Assembly (NCBI GenBank): GCA_045648025.1
Contig: JAZRNH010000015.1
Span: forward strand, 1-64,000
Reading direction: 5' to 3'
Length of the DNA stretch: 64,000 bases
Source of the DNA: RGIG1681 sp045648025
GTDB taxonomy: Bacteria; Bacillota; Clostridia; Christensenellales; UBA1242
Program-made: the position numbers and the translations under genes
Shown: positions 9,523-17,782 of the stretch, in pieces
How the letters are laid out: each line of letters begins with the position of its first letter
Position numbering within the stretch: position 1 is the stretch's first letter
The notes under the pieces: model-generated
What the model was told of the DNA's origin: nothing
Databases searched by the model: none
The model's input: only the letters and a program-made list of their open reading frames with translations

Positions 9523-10161
9523 ATGAAAATAGCTTTAATAAATGAAAATTCACAAGCAGCCAAAAATGAACTTATTGAAAACAGTCTTAAAAAGGTTGCT
9601 GAAAAATATGGACACTCTGTTTTAAACTTCGGAACTTATGGCACAGACGACAGCACTCAACTCACCTATGTTGAAGCAGGGCTTCTTGCAGCAATTCTTT
9701 TAAACACAAAAACGGTTGACTTTGTTGTAACCGGCTGCGGCACTGGTGAAGGTGCAATGCTTGCTGCAAACTCTTTTCCAAATGTTTTATGCGGACACAT
9801 TGTTGACCCAAGCGATGCTTATATGTTTATGCAAATCAATGATGGCAATGCTGTAAGCTTTCCATTTGCAAAAGGATTTGGTTGGGGCGGTGAACTCAAT
9901 CTTGAATATTGTTTTAATGAACTTTTTGCTCACAAAGCTGGTGGTGGATACCCAAAAGAAAGAGTTGAGCCAGAACAGAGAAACAAAAAGATTTTAGACG
10001 GCATCAAAAAAATTACACACAAAAATATGCTAGATATTTTAAAAGAAATCGACCAAGAGTTTTTGTTGCACACAATTAGCGGCAAAAATTTCAAATCACT
10101 TTTTGAACAAAACTGTGATGATAGTGAACTTTCAAATTATGTTAAAACACTTTTAAAATAA
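9523..10161 (+). CDS. RpiB/LacA/LacB-family sugar-phosphate isomerase
   Basis: The 212-residue protein resembles ribose-5-phosphate isomerase B and galactose-6-phosphate isomerase subunits: an N-terminal MKIALINENS strand, NFGTYG, then the conserved VVTGCGTGEGAMLAANS loop, in which the catalytic cysteine (TGCGTG) lies. It is longer than RpiB (about 150 residues), with a C-terminal extension typical of a recognised RpiB-like subgroup. The true substrate, ribose-5-P or another aldose phosphate, cannot be told from sequence. The start at 9523 is set by AGGAAA 6 bases upstream; longer in-frame starts would overlap the protease gene. Confidence 0.85.
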   Translation: MKIALINENSQAAKNELIENSLKKVAEKYGHSVLNFGTYGTDDSTQLTYVEAGLLAAILLNTKTVDFVVTGCGTGEGAMLAANSFPNVLCGHIVDPSDAYMFMQINDGNAVSFPFAKGFGWGGELNLEYCFNELFAHKAGGGYPKERVEPEQRNKKILDGIKKITHKNMLDILKEIDQEFLLHTISGKNFKSLFEQNCDDSELSNYVKTLLK

Positions 10162-10184
10162 AATCACACAAAAAAAAACTGCAA

Positions 10185-10213
10185 AAAGCACCCATTTTTG
10201 GGTGTTTTTTTAC
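10185..10213 (+). terminator. Intrinsic terminator
   Basis: CACCCA-TTTT-TGGGTG hairpin followed by a T run, downstream of the isomerase gene. It is preceded by an AAAACTGCAAAAAG copy of the dispersed motif. Confidence 0.8.
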
Positions 10214-10240
10214 TAAAATTTTTTATTTTGCAAAAATTAA

Positions 10241-10270
10241 TTGTTAAAATTAAATTTGCTGTGCTATCAT
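10241..10270 (+). promoter_or_regulatory. Promoter of glycosyltransferase gene
   Basis: TTGTTA (10241-10246), 18-base spacer, TATCAT (10265-10270); AAGGAG follows about 8 bases before the start codon. Confidence 0.5.
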
Positions 10271-10307
10271 TTTAATACAAAAAACAATAATAATTTAAGG
10301 AGCCATT

Positions 10308-11291
10308 ATGAAGCAAAAATTAATCTCAGTTGTAGTGCCAGTTTTCAATAACGAAAAATATGTCAATCGTTGCATTGATTCTATCTTAAATCAAACTTAT
10401 GAAAATTTAGAAGTTATTTTGGTTGATGATGGAAGCACTGACGGCAGCATTAAAATTTGTGAAGATTGGAAACAAAAAGATAAAAGAATTAAAATTATTA
10501 CTCAAAAAAATCTTGGTGCAGCTGCAGCAAGAAATAATGGTGCAAAACAAGCAACTGGTGATTTTGTTTCATTTGTTGACAACGACGATTGGCTCAGACC
10601 AGAGATGTATGAAACAATGATAAACACCGCAGAAAAAGAATCTGCTGACCTTGTGTTTTGCAAATTTATCAATGTTGATGAAAAATATAACCGCACTTAT
10701 GTTAACGAAATCAATCTCACAAAAGAAAATTTAAAAAATCCATTTTACTTTTTCGTTAAAAGAAAAAAGAAAGATGTCTTTTTTGGAAACATTGCTTGTT
10801 GCAACAGAATCTTAATTAAAAAAGACCTTCTTTCAACAGTTAAGTTTAATGAAAAATTATCATTTAACGAAAACCGACTTTTTGTTCTCAACCTTCTTGA
10901 AAAAACTGACAAAATTGCCGTTGCAAATGAACACTTATACAATCACTTCAACCCATCATTTGACAGCAAGGTTTATGATGAAGCTTATTTTGAAAGTTTA
11001 ACCCGTTATTATGGCGAAGTTTCTACATACTTTGAAAAGAATAGTCTTGACCTTTTATATCTTATTAACTATGACTATATTTGCAACAGAATAAAGTCTA
11101 AAATTAAAAACAAAAACTTCAAAGCAGAAATGAAAAAACTTGAAGAAACCGATGAAATCTTTAAAACTGCAATTGAAACAACTTCTGACCTTGATATTTT
11201 AAAAGCCGCAAAAGTTTCTTCACCTTGCAAACTTAATTTAATTTATAAAAAGAAATGGAATCTTCTTAAACTTTTTAAAGTTAAAATCTAA
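10308..11291 (+). CDS. Family 2 glycosyltransferase
   Basis: The 327-residue protein has a GT-A fold N-terminus: VVVPVFNNEKYVNRCIDSIL, then VDDGSTDGS near residues 40-48 (nucleotide-sugar binding) and FVDNDDW near 85-91, the acidic DxD-like metal site. It should transfer a sugar from a nucleotide-sugar donor to a cell-envelope acceptor; donor and acceptor are unknown. No membrane segment is obvious and the C-terminus is basic. The gene is monocistronic, with AAGGAG before the ATG and a terminator right after the stop. Other envelope genes in the window (LTA-synthase-like, polymerase, sugar transferase) are distant. Confidence 0.92.
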   Translation: MKQKLISVVVPVFNNEKYVNRCIDSILNQTYENLEVILVDDGSTDGSIKICEDWKQKDKRIKIITQKNLGAAAARNNGAKQATGDFVSFVDNDDWLRPEMYETMINTAEKESADLVFCKFINVDEKYNRTYVNEINLTKENLKNPFYFFVKRKKKDVFFGNIACCNRILIKKDLLSTVKFNEKLSFNENRLFVLNLLEKTDKIAVANEHLYNHFNPSFDSKVYDEAYFESLTRYYGEVSTYFEKNSLDLLYLINYDYICNRIKSKIKNKNFKAEMKKLEETDEIFKTAIETTSDLDILKAAKVSSPCKLNLIYKKKWNLLKLFKVKI

Positions 11292-11295
11292 ACAA

Positions 11296-11322
11296 AAAAA
11301 CACTTGAAATTTCAAGTGTTTT
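11296..11322 (+). terminator. Intrinsic terminator
   Basis: AAAACACTTGAAA/TTTCAAGTGTTTT inverted repeat with T-rich tail just after the glycosyltransferase stop codon. Confidence 0.85.
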
Positions 11323-11333
11323 ATTTTGTTCAA

Positions 11334-11362
11334 TTTACAATTAAAAGTAAATAATTTATAAT
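11334..11362 (+). promoter_or_regulatory. Promoter of DUF362 gene
   Basis: TTTACA (11334-11339), 17-base spacer, TATAAT (11357-11362), 22 bases ahead of the start codon, with TTAGGAG between. Confidence 0.7.
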
Positions 11363-11384
11363 CTAATTATGTTAGGAGAATATT

Positions 11385-12269
11385 ATGAACAAATCTATCG
11401 TTTATTTTTCAAAAGAAATCTCATCTGATTCACTTATCAAAGTTTTTGAATCATTAAACATTTCACTTGAAGGCCAAGTTGCAGTCAAACTTCACTCTGG
11501 CGAAAGAGGAAATCAAAACTATTTAAAACCAGAGTTTGTTAAACATTTAATTGAAAAAGTTAACGGAACAGTTGTTGAAACAAACACAGCTTATTCTGGT
11601 GCAAGAAATGAAACTTCAAAACATAAACAACTTTTAAAAGAACATGGTTGGTCAAAATATTTTTCTGTTGAAATTTTAGACGAACAAAAACCAGATTTAG
11701 AGCTTAGCATTGAAAACGGAACCGTTTTAAAAACCAACCTTGTTGGAAGTGGAATTCAAAATTATGATTCTGTTCTGGTGTTATCTCACTTCAAAGGTCA
11801 CCCAATGGGTGGTTATGGTGGAGCCATTAAACAGCTTTCAATTGGTTTTGCATCTTCAAACGGAAAGGCTTGGATTCACTCTGGCGGAAAAGTTTCTGAC
11901 CAAAACACTGTTTGGAGAAACACAGCCAAACAAAATGATTTTTTAACTGCTATGGCAGAAGCCGCAAGTTCAGTTGCAAAACTTTTTAAAGACAAAATTG
12001 CTTATATAAATGTTATGTGCAATATGTCGGTTGACTGTGACTGCTGCTCAGTTGCCGAAGACCCTTGTATGAAAGATGTTGGAATCCTAGCTTCGCTTGA
12101 CCCTATTGCTTTGGACCAAGCTTGTATTGACCTGGTTTACAATTCAACCGACAAAGGCAAAGACCACTTGATTAAAAGAATTGAAAGCAGAAATGGTCTT
12201 CACACAATTGAAGTTGCAAAAACACTTAATTTTGGAACAACAAATTATAAACTTGTTGAAATTGATTAA
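11385..12269 (+). CDS. DUF362 family protein
   Basis: The 294-residue protein matches the DUF362 family: VAVKLHSGERGN, a VETNTAYSGAR stretch, LSHFKGHPMGGYGGAIKQLS, and a late DPIALDQACIDLV. A cysteine cluster (MCNMSVDCDCCSVAEDPCM, around residues 209-227) may hold an iron-sulfur cluster or metal. Many DUF362 proteins carry a ferredoxin domain as well; this one does not. Its function is unknown, with redox roles suspected from the family. Translation starts at an ATG 7 bases after TTAGGAG. A GNAT gene lies 95 bases downstream on the same strand across an AT-rich spacer. Confidence 0.88.
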   Translation: MNKSIVYFSKEISSDSLIKVFESLNISLEGQVAVKLHSGERGNQNYLKPEFVKHLIEKVNGTVVETNTAYSGARNETSKHKQLLKEHGWSKYFSVEILDEQKPDLELSIENGTVLKTNLVGSGIQNYDSVLVLSHFKGHPMGGYGGAIKQLSIGFASSNGKAWIHSGGKVSDQNTVWRNTAKQNDFLTAMAEAASSVAKLFKDKIAYINVMCNMSVDCDCCSVAEDPCMKDVGILASLDPIALDQACIDLVYNSTDKGKDHLIKRIESRNGLHTIEVAKTLNFGTTNYKLVEID

Positions 12270-12364
12270 AAAAACTGCAAAAATAATAATAAAATAATAA
12301 AAAATATATTAAAAAATTAAAAAAATATATAAATTTTGCAAAAATATATTTTCAGGAGAGCATT

Positions 12365-12877
12365 ATGACACATCGCTTAGCAACCGAAAATGACCTTCCA
12401 TTTTTAAAAGATATGTATGACAAAGTTATTAAAAACTTAAAGCAAAATGGCATCAACATTTATTGGAACGAATATTATCCTTATGAAGAATTTGAAGAGT
12501 TTGACATTAAAAACAAAAATCTTTATCTTCTTGAAGATGAAAATCAAATTGTTGCTGCGGTTGGAATTTATGAGTCTGCAAATGGCTCAGAAAATTTTAA
12601 CTGGAAAACCAAATCCCCTGCTCTCTATATTGCAAGACTTGCAGTTGCCGTTGACTTTTTAAGAAAAGGTTATGGTTCAAAACTTATTGAAACTGCAAAA
12701 CAAATCGCAAAAGAAAAATCTGCAAAGTCACTCAGACTTATGGTTGTTGAAACCAACAAACCAGCGATTCTTCTTTATGAAAAAAATGGTTTTTCAAAAG
12801 CTGACGGTTTGTATAGTGAATATTCACCAACAAACGATGTTTTTATAAATGAAATTGCTTATGAAACAAAGTTATAA
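12365..12877 (+). CDS. GNAT-family N-acetyltransferase
   Basis: The 170-residue protein has the Gcn5-related acetyltransferase layout: an N-terminal strand-helix, ARLAVAVDFLRKGYGSKLIE with the R-x-G-Y-G acetyl-CoA pyrophosphate loop near residues 100-106, and VVETNKPAILLYEKNGF near the C-terminus. It transfers an acetyl group from acetyl-CoA to an unknown amine. CAGGAG precedes the ATG by 7 bases and a terminator follows the stop. The preceding 95-base spacer is nearly pure A/T and contains a copy of the AAAACTGCAAAAATA motif. Confidence 0.9.
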   Translation: MTHRLATENDLPFLKDMYDKVIKNLKQNGINIYWNEYYPYEEFEEFDIKNKNLYLLEDENQIVAAVGIYESANGSENFNWKTKSPALYIARLAVAVDFLRKGYGSKLIETAKQIAKEKSAKSLRLMVVETNKPAILLYEKNGFSKADGLYSEYSPTNDVFINEIAYETKL

Positions 12878-12883
12878 CAAATT

Positions 12884-12914
12884 GAACACTCCGCATTTGC
12901 AGAGTGTTTTTTTA
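12884..12914 (+). terminator. Intrinsic terminator
   Basis: AACACTC/GAGTGTT stem with a T run, after the GNAT gene. Confidence 0.85.
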
Positions 12915-12990
12915 TTAAAAAAAATAAAAATTTAATCAAAATAAAATGTCACAATAAACAATATTTATTGCCGTCATCAATATTCAAAAT

Positions 12991-13019
12991 TTGACAAAAA
13001 TTTCCCTTATTAATATAAT
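12991..13019 (+). promoter_or_regulatory. Consensus promoter; transcript probably leaderless
   Basis: TTGACA (12991-12996), exactly 17 bases, TATAAT (13014-13019): a full consensus. The ATG of the next gene begins at 13026, where transcription would start (+1), and no Shine-Dalgarno exists. Confidence 0.85.
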
Positions 13020-13025
13020 ATTTAT

Positions 13026-13718
13026 ATGAAGATATTAACATTTACAAAAGATAAATCAAGCTTAAAATATTATTTACTTGCAGCCCTTTCTGTGGCGGCA
13101 GTTTATTCTTGCAAATTGATGGACCTTTTTATTCCACTTTTTGACAATATTTATTATGGCAACCTTGTTACTGTGTGTTTAAACATAAGCAGTATGCTTC
13201 TTTGGATTGCAGAATTTTTAATAATGTTTTTTGTTTGCAAAAAGTTAAAAATTCAAATCTTTTCAAAAGAAAAAAAGCCAGAGCTTAAACTTTCAAGACT
13301 CATTGTTTTGTTTGTTCTTACAGTGCTTCCAATGTTTATTGTTAGTGCATATTTAAATTTTACAGTAAAAGCTGTTTACGATTTTGGATTCAAAGTAACA
13401 ATTTTAGGTTTTTGGGACAATGCAACAAGACTTATTGCTTGGGCTGCAAGAATCGTGTTTATGATTCTTTTTATCCACTTTATGCACATTGCAATTGAAA
13501 AGAATTTCCAATTCAACAAGGCTGCATTAAACAAATATTTTCCTTGGGGCGGAATTTTTAGCATTTTAATTTTCGGCATAATTGACTTCTTTTTCTTTTC
13601 AACCAACCTTGCATGGTTCTATTTATTTTTAACCTTCTATTACGACATAATTTATATGCTTAGTGACAGAAAATTCTTATCAACATATTTCATCTGTTAT
13701 TTAATTTGGCTTTTATAA
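13026..13718 (+). CDS. Multi-pass membrane protein, function unknown
   Basis: The 230-residue protein has about six hydrophobic segments, a basic K-rich loop near residues 70-90, and an aromatic-rich C-terminal half (FFFFSTNLAWFYLFLTFYY). I do not recognise a family. It lies 12 bases ahead of the LTA-synthase-like gene, so it is very likely cotranscribed with it and may assist it in the membrane. The start codon coincides with the predicted transcription start of a consensus promoter, and there is no ribosome binding site. The next in-frame Met is 31 codons further on and would delete the first membrane segment. Confidence 0.72.
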   Translation: MKILTFTKDKSSLKYYLLAALSVAAVYSCKLMDLFIPLFDNIYYGNLVTVCLNISSMLLWIAEFLIMFFVCKKLKIQIFSKEKKPELKLSRLIVLFVLTVLPMFIVSAYLNFTVKAVYDFGFKVTILGFWDNATRLIAWAARIVFMILFIHFMHIAIEKNFQFNKAALNKYFPWGGIFSILIFGIIDFFFFSTNLAWFYLFLTFYYDIIYMLSDRKFLSTYFICYLIWLL

Positions 13719-13730
13719 GGATAAACCATT

Positions 13731-15920
13731 ATGAAGAAATTTTTTAAAGAAAATATTTTTATACTACTATATTTTGCAATAGTAACCATAATTGAACTTC
13801 TTGCCGTTTTTGTTACTAGTGGCAAATTTTACATTAAAGAACCTTGGATTTTTCTTTTAGTTCAATTTATGTTTGTTTCAATTTTACTATGTTTGCCATC
13901 ACAAAAAACAAGGTTTATTGTTGCAGCTTGTTTTATTTCTTTATTTTTAATCACAAACCTTGCATTTATTATTCTTTTTGAAATGACCGAAACCATCTTT
14001 GATTTTGGTATGTTCAAACTCAGAAAAGATGCTATGGGCATTTTAGAAAGCATTCCTATCAACTTTTTATATTTTAGTATTTCAGCTCTTATGCTTTCTT
14101 GTTTTATCATTTTTGGTGGAAGATTTGCAAGAAATAACAATGAAAAATTTGGTTCAAAATATTTAAAAATCATTGCTTCGCTCACCATTGTTCTTTCACT
14201 CACAGCAAACATCTTTGTTTTGTATTTCGGAAACAAAAATTTAAAATCAGATATTTATGAAAAGCTTTACAAAACAAATGATTCCTCTTATAACAAGTTT
14301 GGAACAACCGGTCACTTTGTTAATGAAATGTTTAAAGGTTCGTTTATGTCATCGGTTAAACTTGGCAGCGAAAAAGAAATTGAAGATTTCATTTATAAAG
14401 ATGTGACTAAAACAAATTTTGAAGCACTCAAAAAAGACTATAATGTTGTTACAATTTTGGTTGAATCTTTTGAGTGGACTTCTTTTGTTGAAAATTTTGA
14501 ACTCTTTTCAAACGGCTACAACTTAACAAATCCAGAAACTGGTGAAAAGTTTGAAGAAACCGCAGCAAATGAAGTTTTGTCTCAACTCTTTCCAAACATT
14601 TATGATTTTTATAAATCATCAATTGCACTCACAAACTTCCACAGCAGAGAAAAAACTGACATTGCTGAAAACTTCAGCTTAATTGGTTCTTACCCAACAA
14701 ATGCTTATATCAATTATGATTTTCCTGATAACACATTTTCAACATCACTTGCAAGTATTTTAAAAAATTTGACTGGCGGAAACATTTCTTGCACCGCTTT
14801 CCACAACGGAACTTATGAATATTATAACCGAAACAAAGAATTGATTTCTGTTGGCTTTGACAAATTTTATGCAAGCGAACAAATGTATGATATGGGTATG
14901 CCAAACCACTTAAAATCTGGCGACAGAAACCTTGACTCAGAAATGATTGAAACCTGCAAAGATTTAATGTTTCCAACCGACAAAAGGTTTTATACACACA
15001 TCACAACAATAACAATGCACGGACAATATGGCTATCGCAACAACCTTGCTAAGCAGGGCTATTATGACGAATTGCAAAAATATGGAATTGTTCTTGAAGA
15101 ACAAGACAAAAACTCAAATGCAGTAAACGGTCACAACAGTTTTGTAAACTATGTAGCTTGTGTTAAAGAATTTGACAAGGCTCTTGGAAAAATTATGACT
15201 GACCTCAAAGAAAAAGAATTAGACAAAAACACAATTGTTCTTCTTTATGGCGACCACAACACATATTATTCAAGCCTTTCAAACTTTGTAAAAGACATTG
15301 ACTCAACTTCTGATGACAACTATACAAACCTTTTCAGAGTGCCTTGCTTAATTTATCACCCAGACTTTAATAAACTTGTTAACCTTGTTAAACTTAATCA
15401 ATCATTTGAACTTAACTCAAAATATGTTATAACAACCTACAAAAACTCAAAGGGCGAGTCTGTTTATAATTTGCAAGTTAAAAAATTCACCTGCACCGCT
15501 GATATTGTTCCAACACTTTTTGACCTTATGGGTTTAAATTATTACTCAAATCTTTATTTTGGAAACTCTGCATTTTCAGATGAGGTTTCTGTTTTATATT
15601 CAAGAGCTTATAATGTGTTTATCACCGACAGTTTATACTTTTCAAATATCAATGATATAAAATATCAAAGAAAAGCCGGTGACACCAAAGAAAATCAAAT
15701 TGCAGCAAAGTATGCAAATCTTAAAGATTACTCTGAACAAGCACATCTTGAAGCAACCGAAACCGCAGCAAGAAAACTTCTTGAAAAATTATCTTTCTGC
15801 AACCGAATTTTCTATAATGATTATTTTGCAAGAAAAAATATTAATGATAGTTCATTAACAAATGCAGAAGTGTTTGCAGCAAAAATGTTAAACATAAATT
15901 CAAATGCAACACTCTCTTAA
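13731..15920 (+). CDS. LTA synthase-like membrane sulfatase-fold enzyme
   Basis: The 729-residue protein has five N-terminal membrane segments (residues about 8-175) and a large extracellular alkaline-phosphatase/sulfatase-type domain, as in lipoteichoic acid synthase. Visible are ILVESFEW near 242-249 (metal-binding Glu), SREKTDIAENFSL near 303-315 with the likely nucleophile Thr, TMHGQYGY near 427, and LYGDHNTYY near 504-512 with the D-H metal ligands. It would transfer glycerol phosphate, or another phospho-group, from a lipid to an envelope polymer or glycan. It is the second gene of an operon, preceded by AAGGA, and ends in a terminator. LtaS-type assignment is by motifs; the precise polymer is not determined. 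Confidence 0.88.
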   Translation: MKKFFKENIFILLYFAIVTIIELLAVFVTSGKFYIKEPWIFLLVQFMFVSILLCLPSQKTRFIVAACFISLFLITNLAFIILFEMTETIFDFGMFKLRKDAMGILESIPINFLYFSISALMLSCFIIFGGRFARNNNEKFGSKYLKIIASLTIVLSLTANIFVLYFGNKNLKSDIYEKLYKTNDSSYNKFGTTGHFVNEMFKGSFMSSVKLGSEKEIEDFIYKDVTKTNFEALKKDYNVVTILVESFEWTSFVENFELFSNGYNLTNPETGEKFEETAANEVLSQLFPNIYDFYKSSIALTNFHSREKTDIAENFSLIGSYPTNAYINYDFPDNTFSTSLASILKNLTGGNISCTAFHNGTYEYYNRNKELISVGFDKFYASEQMYDMGMPNHLKSGDRNLDSEMIETCKDLMFPTDKRFYTHITTITMHGQYGYRNNLAKQGYYDELQKYGIVLEEQDKNSNAVNGHNSFVNYVACVKEFDKALGKIMTDLKEKELDKNTIVLLYGDHNTYYSSLSNFVKDIDSTSDDNYTNLFRVPCLIYHPDFNKLVNLVKLNQSFELNSKYVITTYKNSKGESVYNLQVKKFTCTADIVPTLFDLMGLNYYSNLYFGNSAFSDEVSVLYSRAYNVFITDSLYFSNINDIKYQRKAGDTKENQIAAKYANLKDYSEQAHLEATETAARKLLEKLSFCNRIFYNDYFARKNINDSSLTNAEVFAAKMLNINSNATLS

Positions 15921-15949
15921 TTGCTGCCATAAAAAGACAATCTTATATA

Positions 15950-15987
15950 AAGACTTTCACAAAAAAACAAGTGGAAGTCTTTTTTTG
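15950..15987 (+). terminator. Intrinsic terminator
   Basis: AAAGACTTTCAC pairs with GTGGAAGTCTTT, followed by Ts, ending the LTA-synthase-like operon. Confidence 0.85.
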
Positions 15988-16009
15988 TTAAATTTGACAA
16001 GGTTTTTAG

Positions 16010-16038
16010 TTGCTTAAAATTTTTTATGTTGCTAAAAT
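16010..16038 (+). promoter_or_regulatory. Promoter; transcript probably leaderless
   Basis: TTGCTT (16010-16015), 17 bases, TAAAAT (16033-16038). The start codon at 16045 falls on the expected transcription start and has no ribosome binding site. Confidence 0.7.
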
Positions 16039-16044
16039 ACAAGT

Positions 16045-16704
16045 ATGGAACAAAAAAATTATATTAGACCAAGATTTAGAAAATTAGATGCACAAGATTA
16101 CAAAACTTTCTGGTGCTCACTTCGTGATGCAAGAAAAACCAACCGTCACGGTGACTTCGTTCTTTTGAGAGACCCTGAGCTTTATAAAGACGGTCAATGT
16201 TTCTTGATTGGAAACGGTGTTGCAGGTTTTTCAATTTATGAAGATGAGCTTATTTCTGTGCACAAAAACAACAAAAAAGCAAAAGAAACAGCGGTTCAAC
16301 ACATATTGCCAAAAATGGTTAGATGTGCCTTCAAATATGGTGCAAAATTTGGTGACTGCTATGGTGAATGGCTCGCAAACTATTATATGACAAGCGGATT
16401 CATTGTTGTTGCAAGAATTGAGTTTGACAAACTTTCTGACAACCCAGTTGATTGGAAATATGACGAATTTGGTAAACCACACATCTACATTATGGTTCGT
16501 GGTGTGAAAAATGTTGCCGAACTTGACAGACTCAAAGCTCAACATGCAATTCAAGGTTTTGATGCAATAAAAGATTGTATTCCAACCTTAGATTCATTTG
16601 AAGAAGCAATGGCATATAGAGCTGCAATGTATGATAAAATCAAATTGTATGGCTATAAAAAGAGACTTGAATTCGTTCAAAACTTTTTGAAAAACAAAAA
16701 ATAA
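16045..16704 (+). CDS. Putative GNAT-like protein
   Basis: The 219-residue soluble protein is not closely recognised. Its layout, with GVAGFSIYEDELISVHKN, then ILPKMVRCAFKYGAKFGDCY, then LANYYMTSGFIVVARIEFD and a W-x-Y-D...PHIYIMVRG end, resembles GNAT-fold proteins often seen in phages and their hosts, where a small domain reports an entity at risk and a G-A-K helix precedes the Y-x-x-x-GF strand. The acetyl-CoA loop is not convincingly present, so activity is uncertain. The ATG sits at the predicted +1 of its promoter without Shine-Dalgarno. It converges on the next gene across a shared terminator. Confidence 0.6.
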   Translation: MEQKNYIRPRFRKLDAQDYKTFWCSLRDARKTNRHGDFVLLRDPELYKDGQCFLIGNGVAGFSIYEDELISVHKNNKKAKETAVQHILPKMVRCAFKYGAKFGDCYGEWLANYYMTSGFIVVARIEFDKLSDNPVDWKYDEFGKPHIYIMVRGVKNVAELDRLKAQHAIQGFDAIKDCIPTLDSFEEAMAYRAAMYDKIKLYGYKKRLEFVQNFLKNKK

Positions 16705-16711
16705 AAACAAT

Positions 16712-16741
16712 AAAAAAAGACAGGTTATCGCCTGTCTTTTT
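16712..16741. terminator. Bidirectional intrinsic terminator
   Basis: AAAAAGACAGG-TTATCG-CCTGTCTTTT between two convergent genes. Confidence 0.85.
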
Positions 16742-17411
16742 GTTTTAACAATTTTTTAAACTCTTCTTCAAGATTTGCAAGTTCATCATCTAAAATATCA
16801 TATCTTAAAATTTTGTCACCATCAATTTCAAAGATTCTATCGGTAAAAAGAATAAATATTTTTTTGAATTTCAATCTATAACTATCTTTAATCGATTCAT
16901 ATTTTTCTTGAATATCTTTAATAACCTTGTCTGGCTTTTCGCTGTAAACACTAATAATTGCCAAATTTATTTCGCCGTCAATTGCAGAATAGTTTCCGTC
17001 ATTAAGTTTTTCCAATTTTTTTGCAATTGCTTTTTCAAAAATATATTTTGAGAAATATTTTGAGTATCCCACAAGCTTGATTGACCATGCTTCAACCTTG
17101 TTTCTATTAACAAACAAAAGAGTCTCAAAAGCCCTCATTTTGGTCCTTATATAGTTTTTAATTTTTTTTGCATCACCCTTAAACTTCACAAATTTCTTTA
17201 AAATGATTTTTGATGCAAAATCTTCTGCAAATTCAGCTTGAACCGCCTCAATTCCAAGCGATAAATCTTCTGTTCTAATGTCGGGAAACTTTCCGTTTTC
17301 ATCACCAATAATAAATGACTTATCCGTATAAATTTTCTTCTGCAAAAAATAACCCAGCATAATTTCTGTGTTTTTTGCAGATGGTTCAATTTTTAATTTT
17401 AATTCAGTCAT
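16725..17411 (-). CDS. Unknown 228-residue protein
   Basis: I do not recognise this protein. It is soluble and K/E-rich, with alternating strand and helix character. A stretch near residues 43-60 reads FPDIRTEDLSLGIEAVQAE; the D...E-A-V spacing faintly recalls PD-(D/E)XK nuclease cores, but no lysine fits, so I make no call. The C-terminus is basic (LKQKDRR). It begins with ATG, 5 bases after a GGGGG tract (GGGGGACTATG), a ribosome-binding variant seen repeatedly here. Its 3' end overlaps the shared terminator with the convergent gene. Confidence 0.6.
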   Translation of the reverse strand: MTELKLKIEPSAKNTEIMLGYFLQKKIYTDKSFIIGDENGKFPDIRTEDLSLGIEAVQAEFAEDFASKIILKKFVKFKGDAKKIKNYIRTKMRAFETLLFVNRNKVEAWSIKLVGYSKYFSKYIFEKAIAKKLEKLNDGNYSAIDGEINLAIISVYSEKPDKVIKDIQEKYESIKDSYRLKFKKIFILFTDRIFEIDGDKILRYDILDDELANLEEEFKKLLKQKDRR

Positions 17412-17501
17412 AGTCCCCCAAAATCACAAATGTTTACATTTTTAATATATCAAAAACAGCAATTAATAATCAACAAAAAACAATAACCTGTCGTTAACCT
17501 T

Positions 17502-17661
17502 TTTCAGCAGTCCGCTTTTAAGTTAGCACAAAAACATTTCATTGTGCGGCGGGGAATAAGCAACTTCGTTGCTTTGGCTAAAGCCGAACGAACTTGCTGT
17601 TTTTATTTTATAATGCAAATACAAATTGCTCCTTTCAGCAGTCCGTCCCTAAGTTAGCACA
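17502..17661. repeat. Direct repeat pair around a hairpin-rich 102-base insert
   Basis: Two 29-base copies of TTTCAGCAGTCCG-(N7)-TAAGTTAGCACA differ only in the middle (17502-17530 and 17633-17661). Between them lie a G-rich GCGGCGGGG, the hairpin AAGCAAC-TTC-GTTGCTT (17558-17574), GGCTAAAGCC (17576-17585), and a TATAAT. No coding sequence fits. This occupies the gap between the gene ending at 17411 and tRNA-Thr. It could be a small mobile or REP-like element. Confidence 0.5.
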
Positions 17662-17663
17662 TA

Positions 17664-17696
17664 AAAAAAGAGTGAACACAAGGTTCACTCTTTTTT
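17664..17696 (-). terminator. Terminator of tRNA-Thr transcript
   Basis: AAAAAAGAGTGAAC-ACAAG-GTTCACTCTTTTTT hairpin immediately 3' of the tRNA on the minus strand. Confidence 0.85.
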
Positions 17697-17697
17697 A

Positions 17698-17772
17698 TGG
17701 AGCTACTGGCGGGAATCGGACCCGCGACCGCCGCATTACCAATGCGGTGCTCTACCACTGAGCCACAGTAGC
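17698..17772 (-). tRNA. tRNA-Thr (anticodon GGT)
   Basis: A 75-base cloverleaf reads on the minus strand. The acceptor arm GCTACTG pairs with CAGTAGC, the D-loop contains GGCTCAGTGGTAGAGC, the anticodon stem CCGCA/TGCGG encloses TTGGTAA with GGT, and the T-arm GCGGG/CCCGC holds TCCGATT. The 3' CCA is encoded. It decodes ACC and ACU threonine codons. Confidence 0.96.
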
Positions 17773-17782
17773 ATGGGTTATT

